Origin: Ruthenibacterium avium | Lineage (GTDB): Bacteria; Bacillota; Clostridia; Oscillospirales; Ruminococcaceae | Assembly (NCBI GenBank): GCA_019118905.1 | Contig: DWYA01000044.1 | Location: forward strand, 1-28,714 | Reading direction: 5' to 3' | Length of the DNA: 28,714 nt | Shown: piece after piece, positions 14,421 to 23,259 of the stretch | Layout: every line of letters starts with the position of its first letter | Position numbering within the stretch: the stretch's first letter is position 1 | Program-made: the position numbers and the translations under genes | Notes under the pieces: model-generated | What the model saw: the letters and a program-made list of their open reading frames with translations, nothing else | The model's database searches: none | What the model was told of the DNA's origin: nothing

Positions 14421-15380
14421 ATGGAAAAATTGTTGGAAGTTGATTCGATTGACGCAGCGCTTGCCATTTTCGGCAGCTGTGATGAAAACATTCGTCTATT
14501 GGAGCAGGCTTTTTCCGTTACAGCGGTGTGCCGCGGCACGGAGATTAAGCTGAGCGGTGAGGAAGCCAATGTTCAAAAGGCCTACAAAGCGATTACTTCC
14601 ATGCTCACCTTGCGGGAAAACGGAACTCCTTTGGAGGAGCAAACAGTGCGCTATTGCATCTCTTTGGCCGATTCCGGCGAAGAGGAAAAAGTGCGTGAGC
14701 TGACGGGCGATTTTATTGCCATTTCCGCGAAAGGCAAGCCCATCCGCCCCAAGACATTGGGCCAGAAAGAATATATTCAAAAAATACGCGAAAACGCCAT
14801 CACCTTCGGCGTCGGCCCTGCGGGTACGGGAAAAACTTACTTGGCGGTTGCAATGGCGGTCAAGGCGTTTAAAGCACGGGAAGTCAGCCGCATTATCTTA
14901 ACGCGCCCCGCTGTGGAAGCCGGAGAAAAGCTGGGCTTTTTGCCGGGCGATTTGCAAAATAAGGTAGACCCCTATCTGCGTCCGCTTTACGACGCATTGT
15001 TTGACATGCTGGGTGCAGAGACGTATCAGCGTCTTTTGGAAAAACAAGTCATCGAGGTAGCGCCGCTGGCTTATATGCGCGGACGCACCTTAGACGACGC
15101 CTTCATTATTCTGGACGAGGCGCAGAACACCAGCCCCGAGCAAATGAAGATGTTCTTAACCCGTATGGGCAGCGGATCAAAAGTCGTCGTTACAGGCGAC
15201 GTGACCCAGATTGACCTGCCGGACAAAGCCAAAAGCGGCCTTGTCGACGCCTTGCAGGTGCTCAAGCATGTCAACGGCATTGCTATGATGTATTTTTCAG
15301 AAAAGGATGTTGTGCGCCATCGCCTGGTGCAGGCCATCATTAAGGCATACGATAACGCTTCCCGTTCAAAAAAGAAATAA
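14421..15380 (+). CDS. phoH: PhoH-family ATPase (PhoH/PhoL)
   Basis: A 319-residue cytoplasmic ATPase. An N-terminal KH-like part (1-100) is followed by the helicase-like PhoH domain with Walker A GPAGTGKT at 132-139, FLPGDLQNKVDPYLRPLYD at about 173-191, and Walker B FIILDEAQN near 232. The start is ATG at 14421, seven bases after GAGGTG; a TTG six bases earlier is less suited. It is followed by ybeY after 46 bp, the widespread arrangement that ties PhoH to RNA metabolism with YbeY. In Bacillus and many Clostridia, the c-di-AMP phosphodiesterase gene pgpH (yqfF) lies between them, but it is absent here. The family is certain; the substrate of the ATPase is not known. Confidence 0.95.
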   Translation: MEKLLEVDSIDAALAIFGSCDENIRLLEQAFSVTAVCRGTEIKLSGEEANVQKAYKAITSMLTLRENGTPLEEQTVRYCISLADSGEEEKVRELTGDFIAISAKGKPIRPKTLGQKEYIQKIRENAITFGVGPAGTGKTYLAVAMAVKAFKAREVSRIILTRPAVEAGEKLGFLPGDLQNKVDPYLRPLYDALFDMLGAETYQRLLEKQVIEVAPLAYMRGRTLDDAFIILDEAQNTSPEQMKMFLTRMGSGSKVVVTGDVTQIDLPDKAKSGLVDALQVLKHVNGIAMMYFSEKDVVRHRLVQAIIKAYDNASRSKKK

Positions 15381-15426
15381 CGGCACACCCTGTGCCTTGA
15401 TCCCCTTGGAAAGGTTGTGACAAACA

Positions 15427-15924
15427 ATGTCCCACAAAGTTTATATCACGAACAATCAAAAGGCTGTCAAAATCCCCTCCGGGCTGCGCATTTTAATTCG
15501 CCGCGCGTGCAATGCGGCGCTGGAATACGAAAAATTTGAAGGCAATACGGAAGTCAGCGTTATTTTTGTCGATAATCAGGAAATTGCCAAGCTGAATGAG
15601 CAGTACCGCAACAAGCCCACCCCCACCGATGTATTGAGCTTTCCGCTGGGCGAAAATAACCATTATGACATCAACCAAGAGACGGGGGCTGCCATGCTGG
15701 GCGATATTGTGATTTCCATGGAGCGCGCGATGGAGCAGGCCGAAATGTACGGCCACAGCCTCCAGCGTGAAGTGGCATTTTTAACGGTTCATTCCATGTT
15801 CCACCTGCTGGGATACGACCACGAGGCAGGCGGCATTGAGGCGGTGCGCATGCGCGAAAAAGAGGAGGCCACACTGATTCAGCTGGGCTTGCCGCGTACC
15901 GTTTCCTATACGCCGGACGAATAA
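15427..15924 (+). CDS. ybeY: Endoribonuclease YbeY (rRNA maturation)
   Basis: A 165-residue metal-dependent endoribonuclease. The zinc-binding signature H122-x3-H126-x5-H132 is intact (HSMFHLLGYDH), and upstream elements NKPTPTDVLSFPLG and LGDIVIS are typical. YbeY takes part in 16S rRNA 3'-end maturation and ribosome quality control. The ATG at 15427 has GGAAAGG upstream with slightly long spacing. It lies between phoH and dgkA, three bases before the latter, so the genes are one transcription unit. The length is close to the family norm of about 155-165. Nothing is unusual apart from the missing pgpH gene upstream. Confidence 0.96.
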   Translation: MSHKVYITNNQKAVKIPSGLRILIRRACNAALEYEKFEGNTEVSVIFVDNQEIAKLNEQYRNKPTPTDVLSFPLGENNHYDINQETGAAMLGDIVISMERAMEQAEMYGHSLQREVAFLTVHSMFHLLGYDHEAGGIEAVRMREKEEATLIQLGLPRTVSYTPDE

Positions 15925-15927
15925 GCC

Positions 15928-16386
15928 ATGAAAAAACAGCCTTTTTATTCCAGCTTTGTGTATGCCGCACAAGGAATCCGCACCGCTTTGCGTGAGGAAC
16001 GCAACATGCGCTTTCATCTTTGCGCGGCTTTTTATGTCTACCTGTTCAGCGCATTTTATGAATTTACCAAGCTGGAATACTGCGTCATTACCATTATGGT
16101 CGTAGGGGTAATGGCATTGGAGCTGGTGAACTCCAGCTTGGAACGAACGGTGGAACGTCCCACGCCGGACCGCTATTGCACCGCAGGCGTTGTCAAGGAT
16201 ATGGCGGCGGGCGCTGTTCTCGTGTTCAGCATCGGCAGTGCCGTGTGCGGCTTTTTGCTGTTTTGGGATTTGCAGGCGTTTGCCCGCATGTTCTGGTTTT
16301 TTACGCATTATTGGTTTGCTTTGATCGCGCTGTGCGCTTCCCTTGCCGGTGCTTGGATCTTTGTTTTCCGCAGAAAGGACGATTAA
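15928..16386 (+). CDS. dgkA: Diacylglycerol kinase-like undecaprenol kinase
   Basis: A 152-residue membrane protein. It starts with an amphipathic segment ending in the family motif EERNMRFHL and has three to four transmembrane helices. The catalytic region is LELVNSSLERTVE followed by AGVVKDMAAGAVLV, corresponding to the E-x-x-N-T/S-A-I-E and K-D-x-A-A-G-A-V signatures. In Gram-positive bacteria this enzyme phosphorylates undecaprenol, recycling the lipid carrier of cell-wall synthesis. It lies three bases after ybeY and two bases before the era start codon. The Bacillus order has cdd between dgkA and era; that gene is not here. Confidence 0.93.
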   Translation: MKKQPFYSSFVYAAQGIRTALREERNMRFHLCAAFYVYLFSAFYEFTKLEYCVITIMVVGVMALELVNSSLERTVERPTPDRYCTAGVVKDMAAGAVLVFSIGSAVCGFLLFWDLQAFARMFWFFTHYWFALIALCASLAGAWIFVFRRKDD

Positions 16387-16388
16387 CT

Positions 16389-17291
16389 TTGCAGGAATGT
16401 ACCACAAAAACCGTGTTTGTTGCCTTGGTAGGCCGCCCCAATGTAGGAAAGTCCAGCTTGCTGAATGAGCTGGTGGGCGAAAAAGTTGCCATTGTAACCT
16501 CAAAACCGCAGACAACGCGCACCAAAATTACAGGCATTTTAACGCGCGGGGCAACCCAGTATATCTTTTTGGACACCCCCGGCATTCACCGTCCGCGCAC
16601 AAGGCTGGGCGAACGCATGACAAAGGCCGCTTCACAGTCGATTGCCGAGGTTGACGTGGTTGTGATGCTGTTTGAGCCTTATGGTGAGCTGAACCCCGCC
16701 GAGGAAGAATTGCTTTCGGAAATTCGCGCACGGCGTGTTCCCGCCTTGGCCGCTGTCAACAAAACGGACACGTTAAAAAAAGAGAGCGATTATGATGCGC
16801 GCGCTGCATTTTTAAATGAGCAGGGCTTGTTCCGCTGTGTGATGCCGCTTTGCGTCCACGAGAAAAAGGGCTGTACCGAGCTTTTGGACACGCTGGAAAC
16901 CTACGCGGTAGAAAGCCCGCACTATTTCCCGGACGATTCCTACACCGATTTGCCGGAAAAGGTGCTTGTGGCTGAATGCGTGCGTGAAAAAATGCTGCTG
17001 TATCTTTACGATGAAATTCCCCACGGTACAGCTGTGGTGGTTGAGCGCTTCAAAGAGCGCCCCGACAAAGATATCATTGATATTGACATCAACATTTTCT
17101 GCGAAAAGAAAAGCCACAAAGGCATCATCATTGGAAAAGGCGGCGCGATGCTGAAAAAAATTGCCAGCGAAGCACGCCGCGAGTGTGAAGAATTTTTAGG
17201 AACGCGCGTCAACCTGCAATGCTGGGTGAAAATCAAAGACGATTGGCGCGACAACGACTTTTTGCTGAACAACTTCGGGTTTCAAAAGTAA
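16389..17291 (+). CDS. era: GTPase Era (16S rRNA binding, ribosome assembly)
   Basis: A 300-residue GTPase. G1 is GRPNVGKS at 15-22, the switch region TTRTKITG, G3 DTPG with the Era signature GIHRPRTRLGERM, and G4 NKTD. The C-terminal KH domain carries GIIIGKGGAMLKKI and ends CWVKIKDDWRDN, which binds the 3' end of 16S rRNA. The start is TTG at 16389, nine bases after GAAAGGA. This is the only start giving the normal length, since the frame is open far upstream within dgkA. Era acts with YbeY in small-subunit maturation, and their co-transcription here fits that. Confidence 0.96.
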   Translation: MQECTTKTVFVALVGRPNVGKSSLLNELVGEKVAIVTSKPQTTRTKITGILTRGATQYIFLDTPGIHRPRTRLGERMTKAASQSIAEVDVVVMLFEPYGELNPAEEELLSEIRARRVPALAAVNKTDTLKKESDYDARAAFLNEQGLFRCVMPLCVHEKKGCTELLDTLETYAVESPHYFPDDSYTDLPEKVLVAECVREKMLLYLYDEIPHGTAVVVERFKERPDKDIIDIDINIFCEKKSHKGIIIGKGGAMLKKIASEARRECEEFLGTRVNLQCWVKIKDDWRDNDFLLNNFGFQK

Positions 17292-17433
17292 ACCCGATGC
17301 TATCGCTTCATAGGAAATCCTTCCCTGTTGGGATAAAAACGCGCATATCTGCCCATGATAATCTTGTCAGAAGCGCTGTTTGACGAACGGAATCATCTTA
17401 AAAATGATGGATCACGTTTTGGGAGGGTTTCCT

Positions 17434-17619
17434 ATGAACAGTAAAAATGCATGGAAAACGTTTGAAAGTACCGGCTCGGTTCAAGATTATCTGACGTATA
17501 AAAATGAAAGCACCGGACGACGTAAGGAGAACACCGATGCAAATGATTACCACGGGTCTGGTGCTTCGCGCAACCAAAACCGGCGAGGCGGACCGGGTTC
17601 TGTCCATTCTCACACCTGA
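17434..17619 (+). CDS. yqzL: YqzL-family small protein, overlapping recO
   Basis: A 61-residue protein beginning MNSKNAWKTFESTGSVQDYL. The pattern W-x-x-F-x-x-T-G-S-x-x-x-Y-L followed by YK is the hallmark of YqzL, a small protein of unknown function found between era and recO in Firmicutes, exactly as here. A GGGAGG site lies seven bases before the ATG. Only the first ~30 residues resemble the family. The remainder (TGRRKENTDANDYHGSG and onward) is low-complexity and hydrophilic, and is encoded in a second frame over the first 83 bp of recO. That suggests an ancestral stop codon was lost or moved. Confidence 0.75.
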   Translation: MNSKNAWKTFESTGSVQDYLTYKNESTGRRKENTDANDYHGSGASRNQNRRGGPGSVHSHT

Positions 17620-18286
17620 ACATGGCATCATCAGCGCCATAGCAAAAGGGAGCCTGCGGCTGAAAAGCAAGCTTTTCAGTGCCACGGGTCTTTTTTGCTA
17701 TTCGGAGTTTGAACTTTTTGAAGGCAAAAGCATGTATGTTGTGGACAACGCCAGCGTAAAAGAGCTTTTTTGGGGCATTCACCAAAGCGTAGAAGGCATG
17801 GCGCTGGGCATGTATTTTTCCGAGTTTGTTTCCACCCTCTCCCCTGTCGGAGCAGAGTGTGCGGCTATTTTTAAGCTTTTGCTCAATACGCTTTATTTTC
17901 TTTCCAAAAATGCACGCCCCCCGCTTTTGCTCAAAGCCGTGTTTGAGCTGCGCGCACTGAGCCTGACCGGGTTTTTACCGGCCTTAACGGCTTGCAGCGG
18001 GTGCGTAAAATATGAGGGCGGGCCGTTTTTCTTTGACGTTTCTACCGGGCTTCTTTACTGTGCTGACTGCGCCCAGCAGCGCGGATTTTCTCCCAATTTA
18101 GATGCCGCCGCCCTGCGCGCGATGCGTCACATTATGCTGTGCGGCACTGCGGACGTGTTTCGCTTTCAGCTCGCCGAGGAAAGCACCCGCCATTTGGCTG
18201 CCGTCTCCAAAAGCTATGTCCTGCAATGTCTCGATAAGCCTTTTAAAACCGAAGATTTTTTAAATACCATTCTGGGAACGGTGTAG
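17537..18286 (+). CDS. recO: DNA repair protein RecO
   Basis: A 249-residue protein. The N-terminal OB fold begins MITTGLVLRATKTGEADRVL, with the conserved TGEADR and LTPEHG, and is followed by GSLRLKSKLFSATGLF. The C-terminal helical part contains a four-cysteine zinc site, CSGC and CADC, about 22 residues apart. RecO loads RecA on SSB-coated DNA with RecR in homologous repair. The start is ATG at 17537, seven bases after TAAGGAG. A second in-frame ATG at 17543 is possible. It follows yqzL with overlap and precedes mutS2 by 36 bp, so both repair genes may be co-expressed. Confidence 0.94.
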   Translation: MQMITTGLVLRATKTGEADRVLSILTPEHGIISAIAKGSLRLKSKLFSATGLFCYSEFELFEGKSMYVVDNASVKELFWGIHQSVEGMALGMYFSEFVSTLSPVGAECAAIFKLLLNTLYFLSKNARPPLLLKAVFELRALSLTGFLPALTACSGCVKYEGGPFFFDVSTGLLYCADCAQQRGFSPNLDAAALRAMRHIMLCGTADVFRFQLAEESTRHLAAVSKSYVLQCLDKPFKTEDFLNTILGTV

Positions 18287-18322
18287 CATCGACGCGCGTT
18301 CCCTTGAGATTTGAGGAGTATC

Positions 18323-20713
18323 ATGCACGAAAAATATTTGAAATCGTTGGAATTTGACAAAATTCTCAATACCGCGCTTTCCTATGTCTTATGCGGGGAA
18401 GCGCGTGAACTTTTGCAAAACGAAACCCCAGGCGAAACTGCCGAGGATGTGCGCGCTCTCTTGCAGCGCACCGATGAAATCACCACATTGCTCATCAAAA
18501 ACGGCTCTCCCCGCTTTTCGCATGTGGACCATGTCGCTTTTACCCTTCAGCGTGCGGTAAAAGGCGGCGTACTGAGCATGGGCGAGCTGTTGGAAATTGC
18601 CGCAGCCCTGCGCAATTTCCGCGAGCTTTCCAGCTGGTATCACATGACTGAGCATGACGCATTGAGCATTGACGACCTGTTCTATGCCATGACGCCGCAG
18701 CCCGGCTTAGAAAAAGCGATTGGAGAAGCCATTTTGTCGGAAACCGAAATGGCGGATACTGCGTCGGACACCTTGTATGATGTACGCCGCAAAATCCGTG
18801 CCGCGGAAAATTCCATCCGCGATAAGCTCGATCATCTCACGAAATCGCAGACAAATGCAAAATACTTACAGGAAAGCGTTGTTTCCTTGCGCAATGGCCG
18901 CTTTGTTGTGCCGGTGAAGGCCGAATACCGCGGCGAAATCGGCGGCGTGATTCACGACGTTTCTTCCAGCGGCTCTACCCTGTTTGTCGAGCCGACAGCG
19001 GTTGTCGAAGCCAACGCGAAGATTTTGCAGCTGCGCAATCAGGAACAGCAGGAAATTGAGCGCATTTTGGCGGCGTTTTCCGCACAGTGCGCCAATTTGG
19101 AGCCAATGTTCAGCTTTGGATATGAAGCCATGCTGAAAATTGACGCACTTTTAGCCAAAGCGCATCTTGCTTTAGAGCAAAAGGCGATGTGCCCCACCGT
19201 GCGCGATGACGTTTGCTTTTCGCTGGTGCGCGCCCGCCATCCGCTGATTGACCCGGAAAAGGTTGTCCCGATTGATGTGGAATTGGGGCGCACCTACGAC
19301 ACGATGGTAATTACCGGCCCGAACACCGGCGGTAAAACCGTCACGCTGAAAATGGCCGGGCTTCTTTGCACCATGGCGCGGTTCGGCTATTTGATTCCCG
19401 CGCACGAGAGCAGTGAAGTTTGCGTTTTTGACGAAATTCTGGTGGATATCGGCGACGAGCAAAGCATCGAGCAAAGCCTTTCCACCTTCTCCGGCCACAT
19501 GAAAAATATCACCGAAATTTTAGCGTGTGCGGGGCCGCGCTCGCTGGTTCTGATGGATGAGCTTGGCGCAGGAACCGACCCGGCGGAAGGTGCGGCGCTG
19601 GCGGTGTCCATCATTGAAGAACTGCGTGAAAAAGGCGCACATGTGATGGCAACGACACACTATGCTGAAATGAAAACCTTTGCGCTTAACACGCCCGGCG
19701 TACAGAATGCCTCGTGCGAATTTAATGTCGAAACGCTGCGCCCCACTTACCGCATCAGCGTCGGTGTTCCCGGCAAGTCCAACGCCTTTTTAATCAGTGC
19801 GAAGCTGGGCATTGGTGAACACATTATCGAACGAGCCAAAACGCATTTGTCCGAGGAGGATCGCCAGTTTGACGCGGTTCTTGCCCAGCTAGAAGACTTG
19901 AAAGCACAGCTCAAAGAAAAGCAGGAGCAAGTGGAGGAGCTTCAGCACAGCGCCGAAAACGAAATGAAAAAGGCGCAGGAAAAATGCCGCCGCTTGGTGG
20001 AACAGGGCGAAATTGAGCTTGCCGCCGCGCGTGAAAAGGCTCAGCAAATGGCACAGGATGTGCAGTCGCAGGCATACGCGCTGATGGACGAAATGCGCAA
20101 ACTGGAAAAAGCGCAGAATCAGTCGGCTCAGCAGCGCGCACAACGCGCCAAGGAAATTGCGAAAAAAGAGGCCGAAAAGCTCTTTACTCGTTCCGACGTC
20201 GTTCATGCCCCGCAAAAGCAATTCATCCCGTTAAAGTCTGTCACCGTTGGCCAAGAGGTTTATCTGGTTGATTTGGATAAAACGGGCGTGGTATGCTCCA
20301 AACCGGATCGCGACAACATGGTGGAAATCCGCGCGGGTATTTTGAAAACCAAGGTGGCGGTAAACCGTCTTGCCGCACCGCAAAAGCAGCAGCCCGCCAA
20401 AAAGCAGCCGAAATACACACCGCGCAAATCGTCGGGTGGTTCCTCGTTTGGCGAACGTGTGGCACGCAGCGCCAATATGGAAATCAACCTGCTCGGCATG
20501 ACGGTAGAAGAAGCGCTCATGGAAGTGGACCGCTTTATTGATAATGGCGTGATGAGCGGCCAAAGCACCTTGTATCTCATTCATGGACGCGGTACCGGCG
20601 CACTTCGCAAAGCCATTCAATCTCACTTGCGCCGCCATCCGAGCGTGAAAAGCTATCGCCTTGGCGTGTATGGCGAAGGCGAAGACGGCGTAACGGTTGT
20701 CGAGTTGAAATAA
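18323..20713 (+). CDS. mutS2: MutS2 endonuclease/ATPase with Smr domain
   Basis: A 796-residue protein with the full MutS2 layout. Residues 1-300 are the core and lever. The ABC-type ATPase has Walker A GPNTGGKT near 333, the FDEILVDIGDEQSIEQSLSTF region near 370-390, and Walker B LVLMDELGAGTDPAEG near 408. A long charged coiled coil follows at about 515-620. The C-terminal Smr domain, residues 715-796, contains the LLGMTVEEA and LIHGRGTGALRKAI motifs. MutS2 proteins suppress homologous recombination and, in Bacillus, cleave and rescue collided ribosomes. GAGGAG precedes the ATG at 18323. A TTG four codons earlier overlaps that site and was not used. A strong terminator follows the gene. Confidence 0.95.
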   Translation: MHEKYLKSLEFDKILNTALSYVLCGEARELLQNETPGETAEDVRALLQRTDEITTLLIKNGSPRFSHVDHVAFTLQRAVKGGVLSMGELLEIAAALRNFRELSSWYHMTEHDALSIDDLFYAMTPQPGLEKAIGEAILSETEMADTASDTLYDVRRKIRAAENSIRDKLDHLTKSQTNAKYLQESVVSLRNGRFVVPVKAEYRGEIGGVIHDVSSSGSTLFVEPTAVVEANAKILQLRNQEQQEIERILAAFSAQCANLEPMFSFGYEAMLKIDALLAKAHLALEQKAMCPTVRDDVCFSLVRARHPLIDPEKVVPIDVELGRTYDTMVITGPNTGGKTVTLKMAGLLCTMARFGYLIPAHESSEVCVFDEILVDIGDEQSIEQSLSTFSGHMKNITEILACAGPRSLVLMDELGAGTDPAEGAALAVSIIEELREKGAHVMATTHYAEMKTFALNTPGVQNASCEFNVETLRPTYRISVGVPGKSNAFLISAKLGIGEHIIERAKTHLSEEDRQFDAVLAQLEDLKAQLKEKQEQVEELQHSAENEMKKAQEKCRRLVEQGEIELAAAREKAQQMAQDVQSQAYALMDEMRKLEKAQNQSAQQRAQRAKEIAKKEAEKLFTRSDVVHAPQKQFIPLKSVTVGQEVYLVDLDKTGVVCSKPDRDNMVEIRAGILKTKVAVNRLAAPQKQQPAKKQPKYTPRKSSGGSSFGERVARSANMEINLLGMTVEEALMEVDRFIDNGVMSGQSTLYLIHGRGTGALRKAIQSHLRRHPSVKSYRLGVYGEGEDGVTVVELK

Positions 20714-20745
20714 GCGCCTAAAAACAAAACATGAGAAAGCAAATC

Positions 20746-20787
20746 TGCCCCGGCTTGTGCTGTACGCACAGGCTGGGGCAATTTTTG
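20746..20787 (+). terminator. Intrinsic terminator after mutS2
   Basis: A 15-bp stem with two G-T wobbles (TGCCCCGGCTTGTGC with GCACAGGCTGGGGCA), a 5-base loop, then ATTTTTG. It closes the phoH-to-mutS2 transcription block. Confidence 0.9.
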
Positions 20788-20822
20788 TTATGATTTTATG
20801 ATATCACATAGCACTCCATACA

Positions 20823-20850
20823 TTGACAAAAAAAACACAATGCCTATAAT
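20823..20850 (+). promoter_or_regulatory. Near-consensus promoter of the ABC exporter gene
   Basis: Perfect TTGACA (20823-20828) and TATAAT (20845-20850), 16 bp apart. The start codon is at 20911, giving a leader of about 55 bases that begins with a G-rich GGGGTGGGGG run at 20858-20867. Both boxes match consensus exactly. Confidence 0.8.
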
Positions 20851-20910
20851 AAAGATTGGGGTGGGGGTTCAGCGGAGCGCAAAACAAAAAGTTTATGGAG
20901 TGAATCTTTT

Positions 20911-22533
20911 ATGAAATCTTGTTTAAGGCCCTCTTTGCCATGGATTGCGGCAGAGATCGCACTCGATCTTATCTGCACCGCATTGCTGGCATTGGGGCCG
21001 TATTTTCAAAAATTATTATTCGACACGGCACTTCCCGGCGGAGTTCGCGCAGTACTCGTGCTGTGCGGTGCTTACTTACTGGTACAGCTGGCCTACAGCA
21101 TTTGCTCGTGGCTGTGCATGAAAGCCACTTGGAAGGGCGCAATCTGGTTTGAACGTTCGCTCAAACGCCGCTTTTTCCATGCACTGCTGGCAAAAAGCAA
21201 AGTTGATTTTTTCAGCCGCGATACCGGCGAGTACCTTGCCATGCAGTCCAGTGACATCACCGCATTGGAGCAGGACTATTTACAGCCCTTGGTGGATGTC
21301 ATCCGTTCATTTAATATGTTTGTTGTGTACGGCATTATTTTGTTTACCGCCATTGACTGGCGCATTGGTCTGGTTATCTTTTTGGCCACATTGGTCGTTC
21401 TGGCCGGGCCGCATTTAACGGGCAAAGCCTCATCTCGCACGCGTCAAACGTATCAGGAGGCCGTCGGCACTTATACATCTGCCGTGCAGGATTGGCTGGC
21501 GGGGTTTTCAGCGGTCAACCGCTTTACCGGCCCCGCCATCGAAGCCGCACACGAAGCGGTGCTAGGCCAAACAGCCGACAAACGCTATGCCTACGGCAAA
21601 GCAAAGTCGCTGGCCTTAGGGGTGGACACGGGCGCTGTTCGCTTTTTGCAGGCGGCCGCTTTCGCCATTGTCGCCATTCTGCTTTGCCTTGGAAAAATCA
21701 GCGTCGGAACCGCGGTGGCGGCCTTTGGCTATGTGGAATGCTTTTTAGACCCGTTAAATTCCATTTTATACGATGCCAGCACGTTGCAGGGAATCAAAGA
21801 AACCCGGCAGCGCTTTGAGGAATTTACGGCATCGGCGCAGGAACAGCAAGCAGCGGTACTGCCCGCGCCTTCTTCTTTGAAGGATGCACTGGAACTGCAA
21901 AACGTGCGTGTATCGCGCGGCAGCTTCACTTTTGGCCCCGTTTCCCTTCGGCTGGAAAAGGGCAAAAAGTATGCACTCATCGGCGCAAACGGTTCAGGAA
22001 AATCAACCTTGCTCAAACTGATAACCGGTGAAGTGCTGCCCGACAGCGGCTATATTACCTTGGACGGCCAGCCTATCGGCAGCCTTGACACCACACAGGT
22101 GATTGCTTGTGTCACACAGCGGGAACATTTATTCCGCACAAATGCGCGGGAGAATATCACGGTTTACGGCGCATATCCTCTGGAAAAGGCGGTGCATGCC
22201 GCCCGCCATATCAAGCTTCCGTTTTTCGAGAAAGCGCTGAGTGGCGGCATTGCAAACTGTCAAGAATTAAGCGGCGGTGAGCAGGAAGCGATTGCCTATT
22301 TGCGTATGGCCGCCCAAGACTGTGATATTGTGCTGTTAGACGAACCGTTTGCCGCCGCAGACGTCAACGCCACACACGCCATGGAACAGCACCTTTTAAC
22401 TGCACCGGAGATGAAAAACAAAACTGTGGTCGTCATTACACATGACCACTCCGAGCATTTAGAGCAGTATGACGAAGTGCTTCAAATGAAAGATGGGGCA
22501 ATCGTTTCCCATCACAACGAAACGCTTCAGTAA
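20911..22533 (+). CDS. ABC exporter half-transporter (fused membrane and ATPase domains)
   Basis: A 540-residue type IV ABC half-transporter. About six transmembrane helices occupy residues 1-290. The nucleotide-binding domain follows: Walker A GANGSGKST near 363, Q-loop CVTQREHLF near 398, signature LSGGEQ near 452, Walker B DIVLLDEPFAAAD near 474 and the H-loop THD near 511. All catalytic elements are present, so it can work as a homodimer; no partner half is adjacent. A GGAG site lies about ten bases upstream of the ATG. The gene stands alone between two terminators, under a near-consensus promoter. Family relatives export peptides, lipids or drugs. Nothing nearby identifies the cargo. Confidence 0.9.
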   Translation: MKSCLRPSLPWIAAEIALDLICTALLALGPYFQKLLFDTALPGGVRAVLVLCGAYLLVQLAYSICSWLCMKATWKGAIWFERSLKRRFFHALLAKSKVDFFSRDTGEYLAMQSSDITALEQDYLQPLVDVIRSFNMFVVYGIILFTAIDWRIGLVIFLATLVVLAGPHLTGKASSRTRQTYQEAVGTYTSAVQDWLAGFSAVNRFTGPAIEAAHEAVLGQTADKRYAYGKAKSLALGVDTGAVRFLQAAAFAIVAILLCLGKISVGTAVAAFGYVECFLDPLNSILYDASTLQGIKETRQRFEEFTASAQEQQAAVLPAPSSLKDALELQNVRVSRGSFTFGPVSLRLEKGKKYALIGANGSGKSTLLKLITGEVLPDSGYITLDGQPIGSLDTTQVIACVTQREHLFRTNARENITVYGAYPLEKAVHAARHIKLPFFEKALSGGIANCQELSGGEQEAIAYLRMAAQDCDIVLLDEPFAAADVNATHAMEQHLLTAPEMKNKTVVVITHDHSEHLEQYDEVLQMKDGAIVSHHNETLQ

Positions 22534-22586
22534 AATAATGAAACGAAGCAGCAGAGCTTTGTCATTCGATTTGATTCTTTAGATAC

Positions 22587-22626
22587 AAAATGGGCGAAAG
22601 AACACTTTTGTTCTTTCGCCCATTTT
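22587..22626. terminator. Bidirectional terminator after ABC exporter and GNAT genes
   Basis: A perfect 18-bp stem with a 4-base CTTT loop. The stem ends are AAAA on the left and TTTT on the right, so both the exporter gene and the convergent acetyltransferase gene can use it. Confidence 0.9.
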
Positions 22627-22667
22627 ACTGTTAAATTCCTTGCAAAAAATAAAATATTTACTCAACT

Positions 22668-23132
22668 TTATAATACTTTTTTCACCACAACAAAATCATC
22701 CGTTCGGCATTCTTCACGGAATCCTTGTTTCAGAAAAAGACGAACCGAAGGGTTATCAATCGCAATCTCGTCATACAAGCATTCAATTCCGTTCTGTTTT
22801 GCACAATCGCATAGCAGCTTGAGTCCGGCAGAACCATAACCCTTTCCGCGATATTTTGCCATGACAATGACATTGGTAACATATATCTGTCTGCTCTCAT
22901 CAAAATGATAGGCTGCTTCCCCTACAAAACCATCATTTTCACTCAGAATATATTGATAAAATCTTTTATTCTTAGGGTGAGCCACCCAACGAGCATACCA
23001 ATCCTCCCACTTATTTTTGGGGAAATCAATTGCTCCTCCCCATTTTTTGTTATACGCCATGGTTTCTTCATCGCCGACCAGCGTTTCCCGAAACCACATA
23101 TCTTCCAATTTAGGAGTAACTAATGTAATCAT
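22668..23132 (-). CDS. GNAT-family N-acetyltransferase
   Basis: A 154-residue GNAT acetyltransferase. The acetyl-CoA pyrophosphate loop is in VTNVIVMAKYRGKGYGSAGLKLL (R-G-K-G-Y-G at about 94-99). The C-terminal strand-helix with NPSVRLFLKQGFREE is the usual motif B. AGAAAGGG lies upstream of the ATG. It is an isolated minus-strand gene that converges on the ABC exporter gene. The substrate could be a small molecule, an aminoglycoside-like compound or a protein N-terminus; nothing in the sequence decides. Confidence 0.88.
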   Translation of the reverse strand: MITLVTPKLEDMWFRETLVGDEETMAYNKKWGGAIDFPKNKWEDWYARWVAHPKNKRFYQYILSENDGFVGEAAYHFDESRQIYVTNVIVMAKYRGKGYGSAGLKLLCDCAKQNGIECLYDEIAIDNPSVRLFLKQGFREECRTDDFVVVKKVL

Positions 23133-23259
23133 TTTTATGTGCCCTTTCTAATTGTTTCATTCCGCTTGATAGGTATAGTTGATGCGGATATGAACCTTTC
23201 AATGTCTTTCGGTGTATTGTGCAAGGAGCGCTTGCATGGCTCTCTTTTCCGTTCTTCTT

